From: an uncultured Lachnoanaerobaculum sp.
GTDB taxonomy: Bacteria > Bacillota > Clostridia > Lachnospirales > Lachnospiraceae
Reading direction: 5' to 3'
Assembly (NCBI GenBank): GCA_937925515.1
Contig: CALALP010000069.1
Location: 1-64,000 of the forward strand
DNA length: 64,000 bases
Part shown: piece after piece, positions 8,833-20,705 of the stretch
How the letters are laid out: every line of letters begins with the position of its first letter
Numbering within the stretch: position 1 is the first letter of the stretch
The notes under the pieces: model-generated
Told to the model about the DNA's origin: nothing
The model's input: only the letters and a program-made list of their open reading frames with translations
The model's database searches: none
Program-made: the position numbers and the translations under genes

Positions 8833-11316
8833 TTAGTCGGCATTTTCCTCTATACTTTCATTCTCTGTTTCTTCAGATTTATCACTTTCTCTGACCTTGG
8901 CAATGCTTGCTACCTTAACATCTTCTCTATCAATATTCATAAGTTTAACTCCTGAAGTATGTCTACCTTGAACAGATATTTTATCTACCTCTATTCTGAT
9001 AATCATTCCGTCACTTGCTATAAGAAGTAACTCTCTGCCGTCATCAACTAGTTTAGCACCTACAAGCTCGCCTGTTTTCTCTGTTATCTTATGACAAGTG
9101 ATTCCTTTTCCACCTCTATGTTGATTTGAAAAGCTATTTATATCACTTCGTTTTCCAAGACCATTCTCTGTTACAGTAAGAAGATACTGTCCTTGCTTTA
9201 CAGTTTGTACTCCAATGATACTATCATTACCTAAGCCCCTCATTCCTCTTACACCCATAGAATTTCGACCAAATACTCTTATTTCACTTTCTACGAATCT
9301 AATAAGTTTACCTGCACTTGAAACCATGATTATATCATCATTTCCATTGGTAGGTTTTACCTCGATAAGTTCATCATTTTCATTAAGTTTTATAGCTGTA
9401 AGCCCACTTTTTCTTATATTGTCAAATGCTGTGATTTCAACTCTCTTTACAAGTCCTGCCTTGGTAGCCATAAATAAATATTTATTATCTATCTTTTCAA
9501 TAGGTATTATAGCTGTTACTTTTTCTTCAGGCTGTAACTCAAGTAAATTCACTATTGCAGTACCTCTGGCAGTTCTACTTGCCTCAGGGATTCTATATGC
9601 CTTAATCTTATAGACTCTACCTTTATTTGTGAAAAAGCTTATTTCCTTATGTGTGGTAGTCATTACAATATCTTCTATAAAATCATCTTCGATAGTCTGC
9701 ATTCCCTTAATTCCCTTGCCACCCCTATTTTGGGCTTTAAAGTTATCAGGACTCATTCTCTTTATATAACCAAGTTTTGTCATAGCAATGACTACATCTT
9801 CATTATCAATTAAATCTTCAATGCCTATGTCAGAATCTATTTCAAAACCTGTTTTTCTCTCATCGCCGTATTTTTGTGCTAAAATACTGATTTCTTCTTT
9901 TATCACTTCAAGCAATTTCTTTTCATCTGCAAGTATGGAACGAAAGAACCCAATTTTTTTTGTAAGCTCCTCGTATTCAGCCTCAAGTCTGCCTCTTTCA
10001 AGACCTGTTAAAGCCCTTAATCTCATATCAACTATGGCTTGAGCTTGTAAGTCATTTAGTGCAAATGTTTTCATTAACTCTTCTTTGGCAATGTTTACAT
10101 TTTTACTTGCTCTTATAATTCTTATAACTTCGTCAATGTTATCAAGTGCAATAAAAAGACCCTCTAAAATATTTGCTCTTGCAAGTGCTTTTTCAAGGTC
10201 ATATTTTGTTCTCCTTGTAACAACTTCTTCTTGATGAGAAAGGTAGTAGAGAAGTATTTCTTTTAGATTTAAAACCTTTGGAACATTTCCCACTAAGGAA
10301 AGCATTATCGCACCAAAAGTATCTTGTAATTGAGTATGTTTATAAAGTTGATTTAATAAAACATTAGCATTAACATCTTTCCTAAGTTCTATTACAATTC
10401 TCATTCCCTCTCTATCAGATTCATCTCTTAAGTCTGTAATGCCGTCAACTTTTTTGTCCTTTACAAGCTCAGCAATCTTTTCAATTAATCTTGCTTTATT
10501 TACAAGATATGGCAACTCAGTAACTATTATTCTAGGTTTGCCGTTTGGTAATGTTTCAATCTCTGTAACTGCCCTTACCTTTATCTTGCCTCTACCTGTT
10601 CTGTAAGCACTTTCAATCCCTGCCCTACCTAATATATTTGCACCTGTTGGAAAATCAGGGCCTTTTACAATCTCTATAAGTTCATCAATGGTTGTTTCTT
10701 TTTCTTCGATTTTGTTGTCAATAAGTCTTATAACTGCATTTACAACTTCTCTTAGATTATGTGGGGGAATGTTTGATGCCATACCGACAGCAATTCCGGT
10801 AGTTCCATTTACCAATAAATTTGGAAATCTTGAGGGAAGTACAGCAGGTTCTTTTTCTGTTTCATCGAAATTAGGTACAAAATCAACTGTATTTTTTCCA
10901 ATGTCTGCAAGCATTTCCATTGCAATTTTGCTAAGTCTTGCCTCAGTATAACGCATTGCCGCAGCTCCGTCGCCATCAACCGAGCCGAAATTTCCATGTC
11001 CGTCAACTAAAGTATATCTTGTATACCAAGGCTGTGCCATGTTTACCAATGCACCATATATAGAAGTATCTCCATGTGGATGATATTTACCCATTGTATC
11101 ACCGACAATACGAGCTGATTTTCTATGAGGTTTATCAGGTGTATTATTTAATTCTATCATAGAAAAAAGTATACGCCTTTGAACAGGTTTTAGACCGTCC
11201 CTTATATCCGGCAATGCCCTTGCTGCAATTACACTCATTGCATAATCTATATAAGATTTTTCCATAGTCTTTTTTAAGTCTACTTCTTTTACCTTATCAG
11301 AAACATTCGGTTCCAT
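8833..11316 (-). CDS. gyrA: DNA gyrase subunit A
   Basis: The protein has 827 residues and is full length. The N-terminal winged-helix/tower domain carries the catalytic Tyr123 in AMRYTEARL, and the GyrA-box region of the C-terminal beta-pinwheel contains [11 protein letters not shown]2B2 gyrase introduces negative supercoils and removes positive supercoils ahead of forks. In the quinolone-determining region ([15 protein letters not shown]) residue 84 is Thr and residue 88 is Gly, where E. coli has Ser83 and Asp87. This may be native to the clade. The ATG follows TTTGGAGG and is 16 nt downstream of gyrB, forming an operon with it. The C-terminal tail is acidic. Confidence 0.98.
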   Translation of the reverse strand: MEPNVSDKVKEVDLKKTMEKSYIDYAMSVIAARALPDIRDGLKPVQRRILFSMIELNNTPDKPHRKSARIVGDTMGKYHPHGDTSIYGALVNMAQPWYTRYTLVDGHGNFGSVDGDGAAAMRYTEARLSKIAMEMLADIGKNTVDFVPNFDETEKEPAVLPSRFPNLLVNGTTGIAVGMASNIPPHNLREVVNAVIRLIDNKIEEKETTIDELIEIVKGPDFPTGANILGRAGIESAYRTGRGKIKVRAVTEIETLPNGKPRIIVTELPYLVNKARLIEKIAELVKDKKVDGITDLRDESDREGMRIVIELRKDVNANVLLNQLYKHTQLQDTFGAIMLSLVGNVPKVLNLKEILLYYLSHQEEVVTRRTKYDLEKALARANILEGLFIALDNIDEVIRIIRASKNVNIAKEELMKTFALNDLQAQAIVDMRLRALTGLERGRLEAEYEELTKKIGFFRSILADEKKLLEVIKEEISILAQKYGDERKTGFEIDSDIGIEDLIDNEDVVIAMTKLGYIKRMSPDNFKAQNRGGKGIKGMQTIEDDFIEDIVMTTTHKEISFFTNKGRVYKIKAYRIPEASRTARGTAIVNLLELQPEEKVTAIIPIEKIDNKYLFMATKAGLVKRVEITAFDNIRKSGLTAIKLNENDELIEVKPTNGNDDIIMVSSAGKLIRFVESEIRVFGRNSMGVRGMRGLGNDSIIGVQTVKQGQYLLTVTENGLGKRSDINSFSNQHRGGKGITCHKITEKTGELVGAKLVDDGRELLLIASDGMIIRIEVDKISVQGRHTSGVKLMNIDREDVKVASIAKVRESDKSEETENESIEENAD

Positions 11317-11332
11317 TTATTTACCTCCAAAT

Positions 11333-14380
<3,048 letters not shown>

Positions 14381-14406
<26 letters not shown>

Positions 14407-14593
14407 GATTTTTGTATGTAATTATATCTCCATTTCTAAGTTTCTTACCTCTTTGAAATTCGACCTCTGAATTTAACTTTACTTCTCCATTTTTTATAGC
14501 ATATTTTGCATCAGATCCCATAGAAAACTCACCTGTAAGCTTAAGTGCCTGCTCTAATTTTATAAATTCATCTTTTATTTTTAATTCTTCCAT
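14381..14593 (-). CDS. yaaA: S4-domain RNA-binding protein (YaaA/RlbA family)
   Basis: A 70-residue protein made of a single S4 fold (FIKLEQALKLTGEFSMGSDAK, then NGEVKLNSEVEFQRGKKLRNGDII). It is conserved between dnaN and recF across Firmicutes. It probably binds structured RNA, perhaps rRNA; the precise role is not established by this sequence. The ribosome-binding site is TGGAGAGG. Confidence 0.9.
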
Positions 14594-14694
14594 TCCCTCT
14601 CCATTTTACACAAAAATAGCCTTATTGACACATTTTATACATTTAGTTTTTTAATGTATATTATTAATATTTAATTAAAAGTGTTATAAGTCGA

Positions 14695-14727
14695 TTATCC
14701 ACAAAAAAAATTTGAGTTTGTGGATAA
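14695..14727. promoter_or_regulatory. Inverted pair of DnaA boxes immediately after dnaN (also a hairpin)
   Basis: TTATCCACA at 14695-14703 and TGTGGATAA at 14719-14727 are two perfect boxes in opposite orientation, abutting the dnaN stop codon. With the neighbouring AAA/TTT they form an 11-bp stem on the dnaN transcript. It could be a third DnaA-binding site, an intrinsic terminator or both. Confidence 0.7.
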
Positions 14728-14728
14728 C

Positions 14729-15844
14729 TTATTCATCTACAAAGTTTACAGGTAATACAATATACTCATAATTTTCTTCTGCGTCTTTTATAAAGCAAGG
14801 TGATTTTGAGTTGCTTAGATATATATTTAAATATTCGTCTTCAATCACTTTTATAGCGTCCATAAGAAATCTTGGGTTAAATGCTATCTTTATATCCTTA
14901 CCTGTTTTGATACATTCAAGGTCTACATCAAAAGCACCATATAAACTTTTTGCACTTAAATGCATAATTGCGTCTTTAATATCCACAATTATCGGCTTAT
15001 GGTCGCTTTCTCTGATTAAAATTGTGGATGAATCAAGTGCATTTAAAAGCTTTAGTCTATTTATATAAACTTTAGTTTCATAGTCGGAAGAAAGCATGTC
15101 ATCAAGCTTAAAAAATTCTCCGTCTATGATTCTTGAAGTAACTATTGTTTCTCCAAACTCAAATAACACATGATTTGTGCCAAAATAAATTGTAATCTCT
15201 TTTTCACTATCACCTGCAATAATTCGTGAAATCTCATTTAAACTCTTTGCAGGAAGTATAACCGTTGCAGGATTATAGTTGTCCTTTAGCAAAATATTTC
15301 TAATTGCAATTCTATAACCGTCAAGAGCAGTAAGCTTTAATATATTCTCTTTAACATTTAAACATTCTCCACATAAAATTTTATTTGAGTCATTTATTGC
15401 AGCTGAAAATATAGTCTGCCTTATGGTATCTTTTAAAGTCAACTGACTTAATTTTATATAATTAGTTTTTTCTATTTGTGGCAAATAACTATATTCTTCT
15501 CCGTCTAACCCCGGGATATTATACTTGACTTTTCCACAACTTATAGTTGTCATAAGTGATTCATCCACACTTATACAGATTTTATCATTGTCTACTTCAA
15601 GTTTACGGATAATATCTATTATGATTTTAGAGTCAAGAGCTATTTTGCCTTTTTCTACTATTTCTCCCTTAACAACTGTTTCAATGCCTATTTCCATAGA
15701 GTCATTTCCGATAAGTCTAATGTTATCTTCACTTGCATCAAAAAGAATACATTCTTGAATTGGGTTGGTAGTTCTTGTAGAAATAGCTTTTGAGGCAATG
15801 TTAAGTGAATTTAATAATGTGTCTTTTTCAAAGTATAACTTCAT
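14729..15844 (-). CDS. dnaN: DNA polymerase III sliding clamp (beta subunit)
   Basis: The protein has 371 residues and three repeated clamp domains. MKLYFEKDTLLNSLNIASKAI is the usual N-terminus and EYIVLPVNFVDE the usual C-terminal type. The dimeric ring tethers PolC/DnaE to DNA. I chose ATG 15844, preceded by GAAAGGAAAT, rather than the upstream in-frame ATG at 15868, which would add eight unconserved residues. The gene lies between oriC2 and the S4 gene, as usual. Confidence 0.97.
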   Translation of the reverse strand: MKLYFEKDTLLNSLNIASKAISTRTTNPIQECILFDASEDNIRLIGNDSMEIGIETVVKGEIVEKGKIALDSKIIIDIIRKLEVDNDKICISVDESLMTTISCGKVKYNIPGLDGEEYSYLPQIEKTNYIKLSQLTLKDTIRQTIFSAAINDSNKILCGECLNVKENILKLTALDGYRIAIRNILLKDNYNPATVILPAKSLNEISRIIAGDSEKEITIYFGTNHVLFEFGETIVTSRIIDGEFFKLDDMLSSDYETKVYINRLKLLNALDSSTILIRESDHKPIIVDIKDAIMHLSAKSLYGAFDVDLECIKTGKDIKIAFNPRFLMDAIKVIEDEYLNIYLSNSKSPCFIKDAEENYEYIVLPVNFVDE

Positions 15845-15867
15845 AACGATTTCCTTTCGCTTTCGCA

Positions 15868-16011
15868 TGTATATATTTATTAGATAAGTTTAGTAGTAGT
15901 AGTAGGGGCTGTGGATATGTGGATAAGTACCCCTAAGTGGCTTATTAAGCTCGTTTCGGCATTTAATAACTATGTGGATAACTTTGGATAAATTGTGGTT
16001 AATGTGGATAA
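15868..16011. other. oriC: oriC2: DnaA boxes, DnaA-trio and unwinding region between dnaA and dnaN
   Basis: Reading from dnaA toward dnaN there are perfect boxes TGTGGATAA at 16003-16011 (inside the dnaA 3' end), 15973-15981 and 15918-15926. A one-mismatch box TGTGGATAT (15910-15918) abuts the last of these. Next come a GGGG stretch and five tandem TAG triplets at 15891-15905, then an AT-rich tract (15869-15890). This is the order of the basal unwinding system of B. subtilis: tandem boxes, GC-rich spacer, DnaA-trio repeats (3'-GAT on the other reading) and melting DNA. Confidence 0.85.
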
Positions 16012-17375
16012 ATCTTCTTTTTAATAACTTCTATGGTATGACTTAGCTCACTACTTTTAGTAGAATCATCTGCAATTTTTCTACTTCCATGCATTACTGT
16101 AGTATGATCTCTTCCTCCAAGTTCTTTTCCTATTTGAATTAGAGAGGCATCTGTCATGCTTTGACATAGATACATAGCTATTTGCCTTGGATAAGCTATA
16201 TCCTTGGTTCTTTTTTGCCCTATCAGGTCATTTTCAGATAACCCATAATGCTCTGCAACCATTTTTATTATAAATTCAGGTGTTATTTTAAGAGGAGAAT
16301 TTGGGGCAATCATATCCCTAAGTGCAGTTTGTGCAACATCAAGGTTTACCTCACTATTTGTGATTTTAGCAGTTGCTACAACCCTTGTTAATGCTCCCTC
16401 CAACTCTCTGATATTACTTTTTACATTAGTTGCAATATATTGTAAGACTGAATTATCAATATTATAGCCGTCTTTTTCCTCTTTTTTTCTTAGTATTGCC
16501 ATTCTTGTTTCATAATCAGGGGATTGTATATCTACCTGAAGTCCACATTCAAACCTGGATCTAAGCCTTTCTTCCAGAGTTTCAAATTCTTTTGGTGGTT
16601 TATCCGAGGTTATAATGATTTGCTTTTTACTTTCATATAAAGAGTTAAATGTATGGAAAAACTCCTCCTGTGTGCTTTCCTTACCTATGATAAATTGAAT
16701 GTCATCTATTAAAAGGGCGTCAATGGTGCGATATTTATTTCTAAAATCAAGTGCTGAGGTACTGTTTCTATTTCTAATTGTTTCTATAAGTTCATTTGTA
16801 AATGACTCACTTGTTACATATAATACCTTAGCGTCTTTATCTTGTTTTATCATAAAGTTACCGACTGCCTGCATAAGATGAGTTTTTCCAAGCCCAACGC
16901 CACCATATATAAATAGTGGATTATAGATAAGTCCCGGAGTTTCAGCTACTGCAACAGCGGCGGCATGAGCTAGATTATTATTTTTTCCGACAACAAAATC
17001 ATCAAAGGTATATTTTGAATTTAGATGTGCCTTTATTATTCTTTCTTCATTATCTGTATTTAGGATTGGTTCATTTCTACTTGAAACATTCCTTGTAACA
17101 TTTTTATTTTCTTCTTCAAAGATTACATTACAACTTATACCTGTTATTTCAGCTATTGCCACATTAAAGAGAGGAGAGTACTTATTTGTAACATATTTTA
17201 CAAATTGTGCCTCAGGAACAATAAGATGTAGCCTAAGTTCATCAGAATCTCCTCTGTCAAAGTATTCAGGTTTTATAGGAAGAATCCAAGTAGTAAAAGA
17301 AACTTCTGTTAAATCAAATTCATTTTTTAAATAATTAATTATTTCATTCCATTTCTCTTTTATGGTTTCAATCAT
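15999..17375 (-). CDS. dnaA: Chromosomal replication initiator protein DnaA
   Basis: The protein has 458 residues. Domain I (about 1-85) is the self-interaction domain and a short linker domain II follows. The AAA+ domain III carries Walker A GGVGLGKTH and Walker B LLIDDIQF, and the helix-turn-helix domain IV carries GGRDHTTVMHG. DnaA-ATP binds the flanking boxes and opens oriC. ATG 17375 follows GGGAGAAAATT and is preferred over an upstream in-frame ATG at 17402 that overlaps the promoter's initial region. Boxes on both sides suggest autoregulation. Confidence 0.98.
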   Translation of the reverse strand: MIETIKEKWNEIINYLKNEFDLTEVSFTTWILPIKPEYFDRGDSDELRLHLIVPEAQFVKYVTNKYSPLFNVAIAEITGISCNVIFEEENKNVTRNVSSRNEPILNTDNEERIIKAHLNSKYTFDDFVVGKNNNLAHAAAVAVAETPGLIYNPLFIYGGVGLGKTHLMQAVGNFMIKQDKDAKVLYVTSESFTNELIETIRNRNSTSALDFRNKYRTIDALLIDDIQFIIGKESTQEEFFHTFNSLYESKKQIIITSDKPPKEFETLEERLRSRFECGLQVDIQSPDYETRMAILRKKEEKDGYNIDNSVLQYIATNVKSNIRELEGALTRVVATAKITNSEVNLDVAQTALRDMIAPNSPLKITPEFIIKMVAEHYGLSENDLIGQKRTKDIAYPRQIAMYLCQSMTDASLIQIGKELGGRDHTTVMHGSRKIADDSTKSSELSHTIEVIKKKIYPH

Positions 17376-17400
17376 AATTTTCTCCCTAAGCTTTTTAGAC

Positions 17401-17429
17401 ATTATAACAAATTTTAAACTTCATATCAA
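17401..17429 (-). promoter_or_regulatory. Sigma-A promoter of dnaA
   Basis: TTGATA (minus strand, 17424-17429) and a perfect TATAAT (17401-17406) are 17 bp apart. It lies 25 bp upstream of the chosen dnaA start. The nearest DnaA box (17459-17467) is 30 bp upstream of the -35 box. Confidence 0.85.
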
Positions 17430-17458
17430 TTAGTTATATCTTAATGAGAATAGCAGAT

Positions 17459-17701
17459 TGTGGATAAATATGTGGATAAGTATGTGAAAAGTATGTTGAT
17501 TAAATGTGGATAAAAAAATTTGAAAAATCACTATCCACAGTATCAACATTTAAGCCTAAAAATGCCTTTGTGGATAATGTGGATAATAAAAGCTAATATA
17601 ATAGAGCCTTAGAAAGAAGTATATCCCATGAAAAAATATATTATCCACAAGTTATCCACAGCTTTGTTGATAAGTTTTGTGGATAACTTGGGTGTGGATA
17701 A
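17459..17701. other. oriC: oriC1: array of at least nine perfect DnaA boxes upstream of dnaA
   Basis: Perfect TGTGGATAA boxes start at 17459, 17471, 17505, 17569, 17578, 17678 and 17693. The inverse form TTATCCACA starts at 17641 and 17652. There is a near match at 17531-17539 (CTATCCACA). The boxes at 17569 and 17578 are directly adjacent. With oriC2 this gives the bipartite origin usual in Firmicutes. The coding strand switches from - to + here. Confidence 0.92.
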
Positions 17702-17759
17702 GCTAGGTATGAGTATAATTTAAAACTTGTGATTTGTGGAAAAATATTTTTTTTAGTGT

Positions 17760-17765
17760 TATAAT
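17760..17765 (+). promoter_or_regulatory. Possible -10 box of the ECF transporter gene
   Basis: TATAAT lies 30 bp upstream of the start codon. No good -35 is visible at 17 bp; TTGTGG at 17734 would need a 20-bp spacer. It follows the oriC1 box array, so DnaA binding could influence it. Confidence 0.4.
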
Positions 17766-17794
17766 ATATCAAATGTTATATGCAGGAGGTTTTA

Positions 17795-18421
17795 ATGAGA
17801 GAAGATAGTCAACAAAGAATTAAAAAATTGGTTTTAATGGGAGTCTTTATGGCAATTATGATTATTCAAACCGTCGTACCATTTATAGGTTTTATTGATT
17901 TTTTGCCTGTAAGAGTAACTCTTATGCACATCACAGTTATTATTGGTGCAATCATACTTGGAACTGAATATGGAGCAATGCTTGGCATTTTTTTTGGATT
18001 TGTAAGTTTAATTAAAAATACTTTGACTCCAAATGCTACATCATTTTGCTTTAGCCCCTTTGTTCCTATTGGAGAATATTATGGAGGAATAAAAAGTGTT
18101 ATAGTCTGCTTTGTTCCAAGAGTTTTAGTAGGAGTGGTTTCAAGTTTGGTATATAAAATGTTTGTAAGCCTAGGAAAGAATAAACTTGGAATTGTTGTAT
18201 CAGCTGTTTTAGGTTCACTAACTAATACAATTTTTGTAATGGGCTTTATATTTATATTTTTCTTTAAGGAATTTAGCAGTGTTTTTGCAAGTGCCAGAAA
18301 TATAGCCCTTGAAAATGTTTCAAAAGCAATTATTGCACTTATAGGTACACAGGGAATTTTGGAGGCAATAGCAAGTATTATAATAACTTATGCTGTTGTT
18401 ATGGCACTTAAAAAAGCTTGA
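17795..18421 (+). CDS. ECF transporter S component (substrate-binding membrane protein)
   Basis: The protein has 208 residues and about six hydrophobic helices (for example residues 13-36, 45-70, 100-123, 140-160 and 185-205). The segment FLPVRVTLMHITVIIGAIILGTEYG is typical of the PF12822-type S components, which bind a vitamin and dock with a shared EcfA/EcfT energy module encoded elsewhere. The vitamin cannot be assigned here. I chose ATG 17795 because AGGAGG precedes it at the right distance; an in-frame ATG at 17780 overlaps that site. Its position between oriC and rpmH interrupts the usual dnaA-rpmH adjacency. Confidence 0.85.
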   Translation: MREDSQQRIKKLVLMGVFMAIMIIQTVVPFIGFIDFLPVRVTLMHITVIIGAIILGTEYGAMLGIFFGFVSLIKNTLTPNATSFCFSPFVPIGEYYGGIKSVIVCFVPRVLVGVVSSLVYKMFVSLGKNKLGIVVSAVLGSLTNTIFVMGFIFIFFFKEFSSVFASARNIALENVSKAIIALIGTQGILEAIASIIITYAVVMALKKA

Positions 18422-18446
18422 CTTCGTGGTATTAATTAAATATAAT
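18418..18446 (+). promoter_or_regulatory. Sigma-A promoter of rpmH-rnpA
   Basis: TTGACT (18418-18423) and TATAAT (18441-18446) are 17 bp apart. The -35 box overlaps the stop codon of the ECF gene. The rpmH start is 66 bp further on. Confidence 0.85.
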
Positions 18447-18511
18447 ATATTGGAATATCTATGGGAAGAAAAATCTATACTATTTAATAAGGATTAAGGG
18501 AGGTGCATAAT

Positions 18512-18646
18512 ATGAAGATGACTTTTCAACCAAAGAACAGACAAAGATCAAAAGTTCATGGTTTCAGAGCTAGAATGAGTACACCGGGTGGAAGAAATGT
18601 TTTAGCAGCTAGAAGGGCTAAAGGAAGACATAAATTATCAGCATAA
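18512..18646 (+). CDS. rpmH: 50S ribosomal protein L34
   Basis: The protein has 44 residues, starting [20 protein letters not shown] and ending GRHKLSA. The full length and the Arg/Lys-rich composition are typical. It packs into 23S rRNA of the large subunit. The ribosome-binding site is GGGAGGTG. It is the first gene of the rpmH-rnpA-yidD-yidC-jag transcript and has its own promoter. Confidence 0.98.
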   Translation: MKMTFQPKNRQRSKVHGFRARMSTPGGRNVLAARRAKGRHKLSA

Positions 18647-18680
18647 TCAGTTTAGATAAACGCTATACTAAAAGATTTGC

Positions 18681-18719
18681 AAAGCTTAAGGGATAGTTTA
18701 GCAACTATCCCTTAAGTTT
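18681..18719 (+). terminator. Stem-loop between rpmH and rnpA, probable partial terminator
   Basis: A perfect 14-bp stem (CTTAAGGGATAGTT at 18685-18698 with its complement at 18703-18716) has a 4-nt loop and extra A/T pairs below. Only a short TTTATATTT follows. It probably lowers rnpA expression relative to the abundant L34 message. Confidence 0.65.
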
Positions 18720-18744
18720 ATATTTAGAGAAATGGAGGTTGGAT

Positions 18745-19077
18745 ATGAAAAAATTCCCTTCCATTAAGTCCAATAATGACTTTCAGATTTGCTATAAAAA
18801 TGGAAAGTCGTATGCAAATAGATTATTAATTATGTATGTTTATGCTAATGGTAAGTCAGAAAACAGAATAGGAATATCTGTTTCAAAAAAAATAGGCAAT
18901 AGTGTTGTAAGACATAGAGTTACAAGATTAATAAGAGAAATTTTTAGATTGAATAACGAAAGAATACTAAAAGGTTATGATTTAGTTGTAGTTGTAAGAA
19001 AAAGTGCCGATGAACTAAATTATAAAAATATAGAAAGTGCATTTTTTCATCTTTGTAAACTTCACAAAATCATATAA
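18745..19077 (+). CDS. rnpA: Ribonuclease P protein component
   Basis: The protein has 110 residues. The family RNR motif region reads [22 protein letters not shown]. It is the protein cofactor that lets the RNase P RNA bind pre-tRNA 5' leaders. ATG 18745 is preferred over TTG 18739 because GGAGG (18734-18738) is better spaced. The 3' end lies just before yidD. Confidence 0.96.
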   Translation: MKKFPSIKSNNDFQICYKNGKSYANRLLIMYVYANGKSENRIGISVSKKIGNSVVRHRVTRLIREIFRLNNERILKGYDLVVVVRKSADELNYKNIESAFFHLCKLHKII

Positions 19078-19099
19078 AAATCTAAACTATAAGAAAGCC

Positions 19100-19315
19100 A
19101 TGATAAAGAAAAATTTAATATTTTTAATTAGATTATATCAGAAATACTTATCTCCACTTAAGTGGAGGACACATTGCATTTATACACCAACTTGTTCTCA
19201 ATATGCTATTGAGGCACTTAAAAAGCATGGAGTAGTAAAGGGAATGTTTTTATCAATTTGGAGGATTTTAAGGTGTAATCCATTTGCAAAAGGAGGGTAT
19301 GACCCTGTTCCTTAA
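19100..19315 (+). CDS. yidD: Membrane protein insertion efficiency factor YidD
   Basis: The protein has 71 residues and carries the family signature YQKYLSPLK, then [15 protein letters not shown], and ends [14 protein letters not shown]. It is a small amphipathic membrane-associated helper of YidC. I start it at ATG 19100 (MIKKNLIF); the frame is open further upstream but overlaps rnpA without conservation. The ribosome-binding site is weak (AAGAAAG), so translation may be coupled to rnpA. Confidence 0.95.
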   Translation: MIKKNLIFLIRLYQKYLSPLKWRTHCIYTPTCSQYAIEALKKHGVVKGMFLSIWRILRCNPFAKGGYDPVP

Positions 19316-19345
19316 AGCATAAGTTAAACTTAAGTGAAGTTCAAC

Positions 19346-19364
19346 TAAGACTTAAAAAGTCTTA
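19346..19364 (+). other. Small stem-loop between yidD and yidC
   Basis: A perfect 8-bp stem TAAGACTT/AAGTCTTA has an AAA loop and no T-run. It is probably an mRNA processing or stability hairpin within the operon. Confidence 0.4.
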
Positions 19365-19411
19365 AACATATCTTGTGCATTATTGTACTTGAGAATTAGG
19401 AGGATAATTTT

Positions 19412-20695
19412 TTGGATTTTATAGTTTTAACTAAGTCAACTACTCCAATAATTGGTTGGGTAGCAGAGCTTTTAGGCTTGATAATGGACTTAATATTCAG
19501 AGCTACAAGTACCATTGGTATTATGAATATAGGACTTTGCATTATACTATTTACAATAATAATAAACTTAATATTATTACCACTTACAATTAAGCAACAA
19601 AGATCAAGTAAGATTATGGCAGTAATGCAGCCTGAGATACAGGCTATACAAAAAAAGTACAAAGGCAAAGACGATAGAGAGTCGATGACAAAGCAACAGG
19701 CAGAAATAAGTGCAGTATATCAAAAATATGGTACAAGTGCTACCGGAGGTTGTGTTCAGCTTTTATTACAGATGCCTATACTATTTGGTCTATATCAGGT
19801 TATTTATAGAATACCTGCATATGTTCCGGGAGTAAAAAGTATTTTTCAAAACATTACAGATGTATTAATGGCACAACCTAATTATATTAATAGTATTTCA
19901 GAACTTGCAACTACTTATAGACTTCCTATTGATAAGGTTGACTATACAATGGCTGACAAGGTTATTGATTTACTATATAAGTTTACACCTACTAATTGGG
20001 ACACACTTAAAAATACTGTCCCTGCAATGTCAGATGTACTTTCAAAAAATGTTCCTATTATTGAAAGTATGAATTACTTTTTTGGAATTAACCTTTCAAC
20101 CAATCCTTGGCAGGGCTTAACACCTAATCCTGCTTGGATAATACCAATACTTGCAGGTGTTACACAGTGGTATTCAACAAAGATTATGTCTGATGCACAG
20201 CAAACAACTACAAGTGGAGATGAGAACTCTATGGCACAGCAGATGAAAGCCATGAATACTACAATGCCTTTGATGTCCTTAGTTTTTTGTTTCACACTTC
20301 CGTCCGGTATTGGTATATATTGGATAGCCTCAGCAGTATGTAGGATTATACAACAGTTTTTTATAAATAAACATTTAGAAAAGATAGATATTGATGTCTT
20401 GATTCAGGAAAACTTAGATAAAGCTAATTTAAAGCGTGAAAAGAAAGGTTTACCTCCTCAAACTATAAATAAGTATGCACTTGAAAATGCAAAACATGAA
20501 AAAGATAAGCAAGCACTTGAAGAGGCAAACTTAGAAAAGAAGAGAGAACGAACTGCAAAACACATAGAAGATTCTACTGCATATTATAATAAAAATGCAA
20601 AGCCGGGCTCTATTGCAGCCAAGGCAAATATGGTAGCTATGTATGATGAAAAGATGCGTTCTAAGAAGAATAAAGGAAAAGAAGATAGCAAATAA
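19412..20695 (+). CDS. yidC: Membrane insertase YidC/Oxa1/SpoIIIJ family
   Basis: The protein has 427 residues. A first membrane segment is near residue 45 (MNIGLCIILFTIIINLILLPLT). A cytoplasmic hairpin follows (PEIQAIQKKYKGKDD, then SAVYQKYGTS), and further membrane segments lie at about 110-130, 235-255 and 285-310. A charged Lys/Glu-rich tail completes it. It inserts proteins into the cytoplasmic membrane alone or with SecYEG. The start is TTG at 19412, eight nt after AGGAGG; no ATG is available nearby. No lipobox is evident, unlike B. subtilis SpoIIIJ. jag starts 10 nt after its stop. Confidence 0.95.
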   Translation: MDFIVLTKSTTPIIGWVAELLGLIMDLIFRATSTIGIMNIGLCIILFTIIINLILLPLTIKQQRSSKIMAVMQPEIQAIQKKYKGKDDRESMTKQQAEISAVYQKYGTSATGGCVQLLLQMPILFGLYQVIYRIPAYVPGVKSIFQNITDVLMAQPNYINSISELATTYRLPIDKVDYTMADKVIDLLYKFTPTNWDTLKNTVPAMSDVLSKNVPIIESMNYFFGINLSTNPWQGLTPNPAWIIPILAGVTQWYSTKIMSDAQQTTTSGDENSMAQQMKAMNTTMPLMSLVFCFTLPSGIGIYWIASAVCRIIQQFFINKHLEKIDIDVLIQENLDKANLKREKKGLPPQTINKYALENAKHEKDKQALEEANLEKKRERTAKHIEDSTAYYNKNAKPGSIAAKANMVAMYDEKMRSKKNKGKEDSK

Positions 20696-20705
20696 GGGGG
20701 TCCTT

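Noticed and set aside
9215..9613. 132-codon frame antisense to gyrA
   Set aside because: It lies entirely within the gyrA C-terminal domain; hydrophobic Ser/Ile pattern typical of reversed coding sequence.
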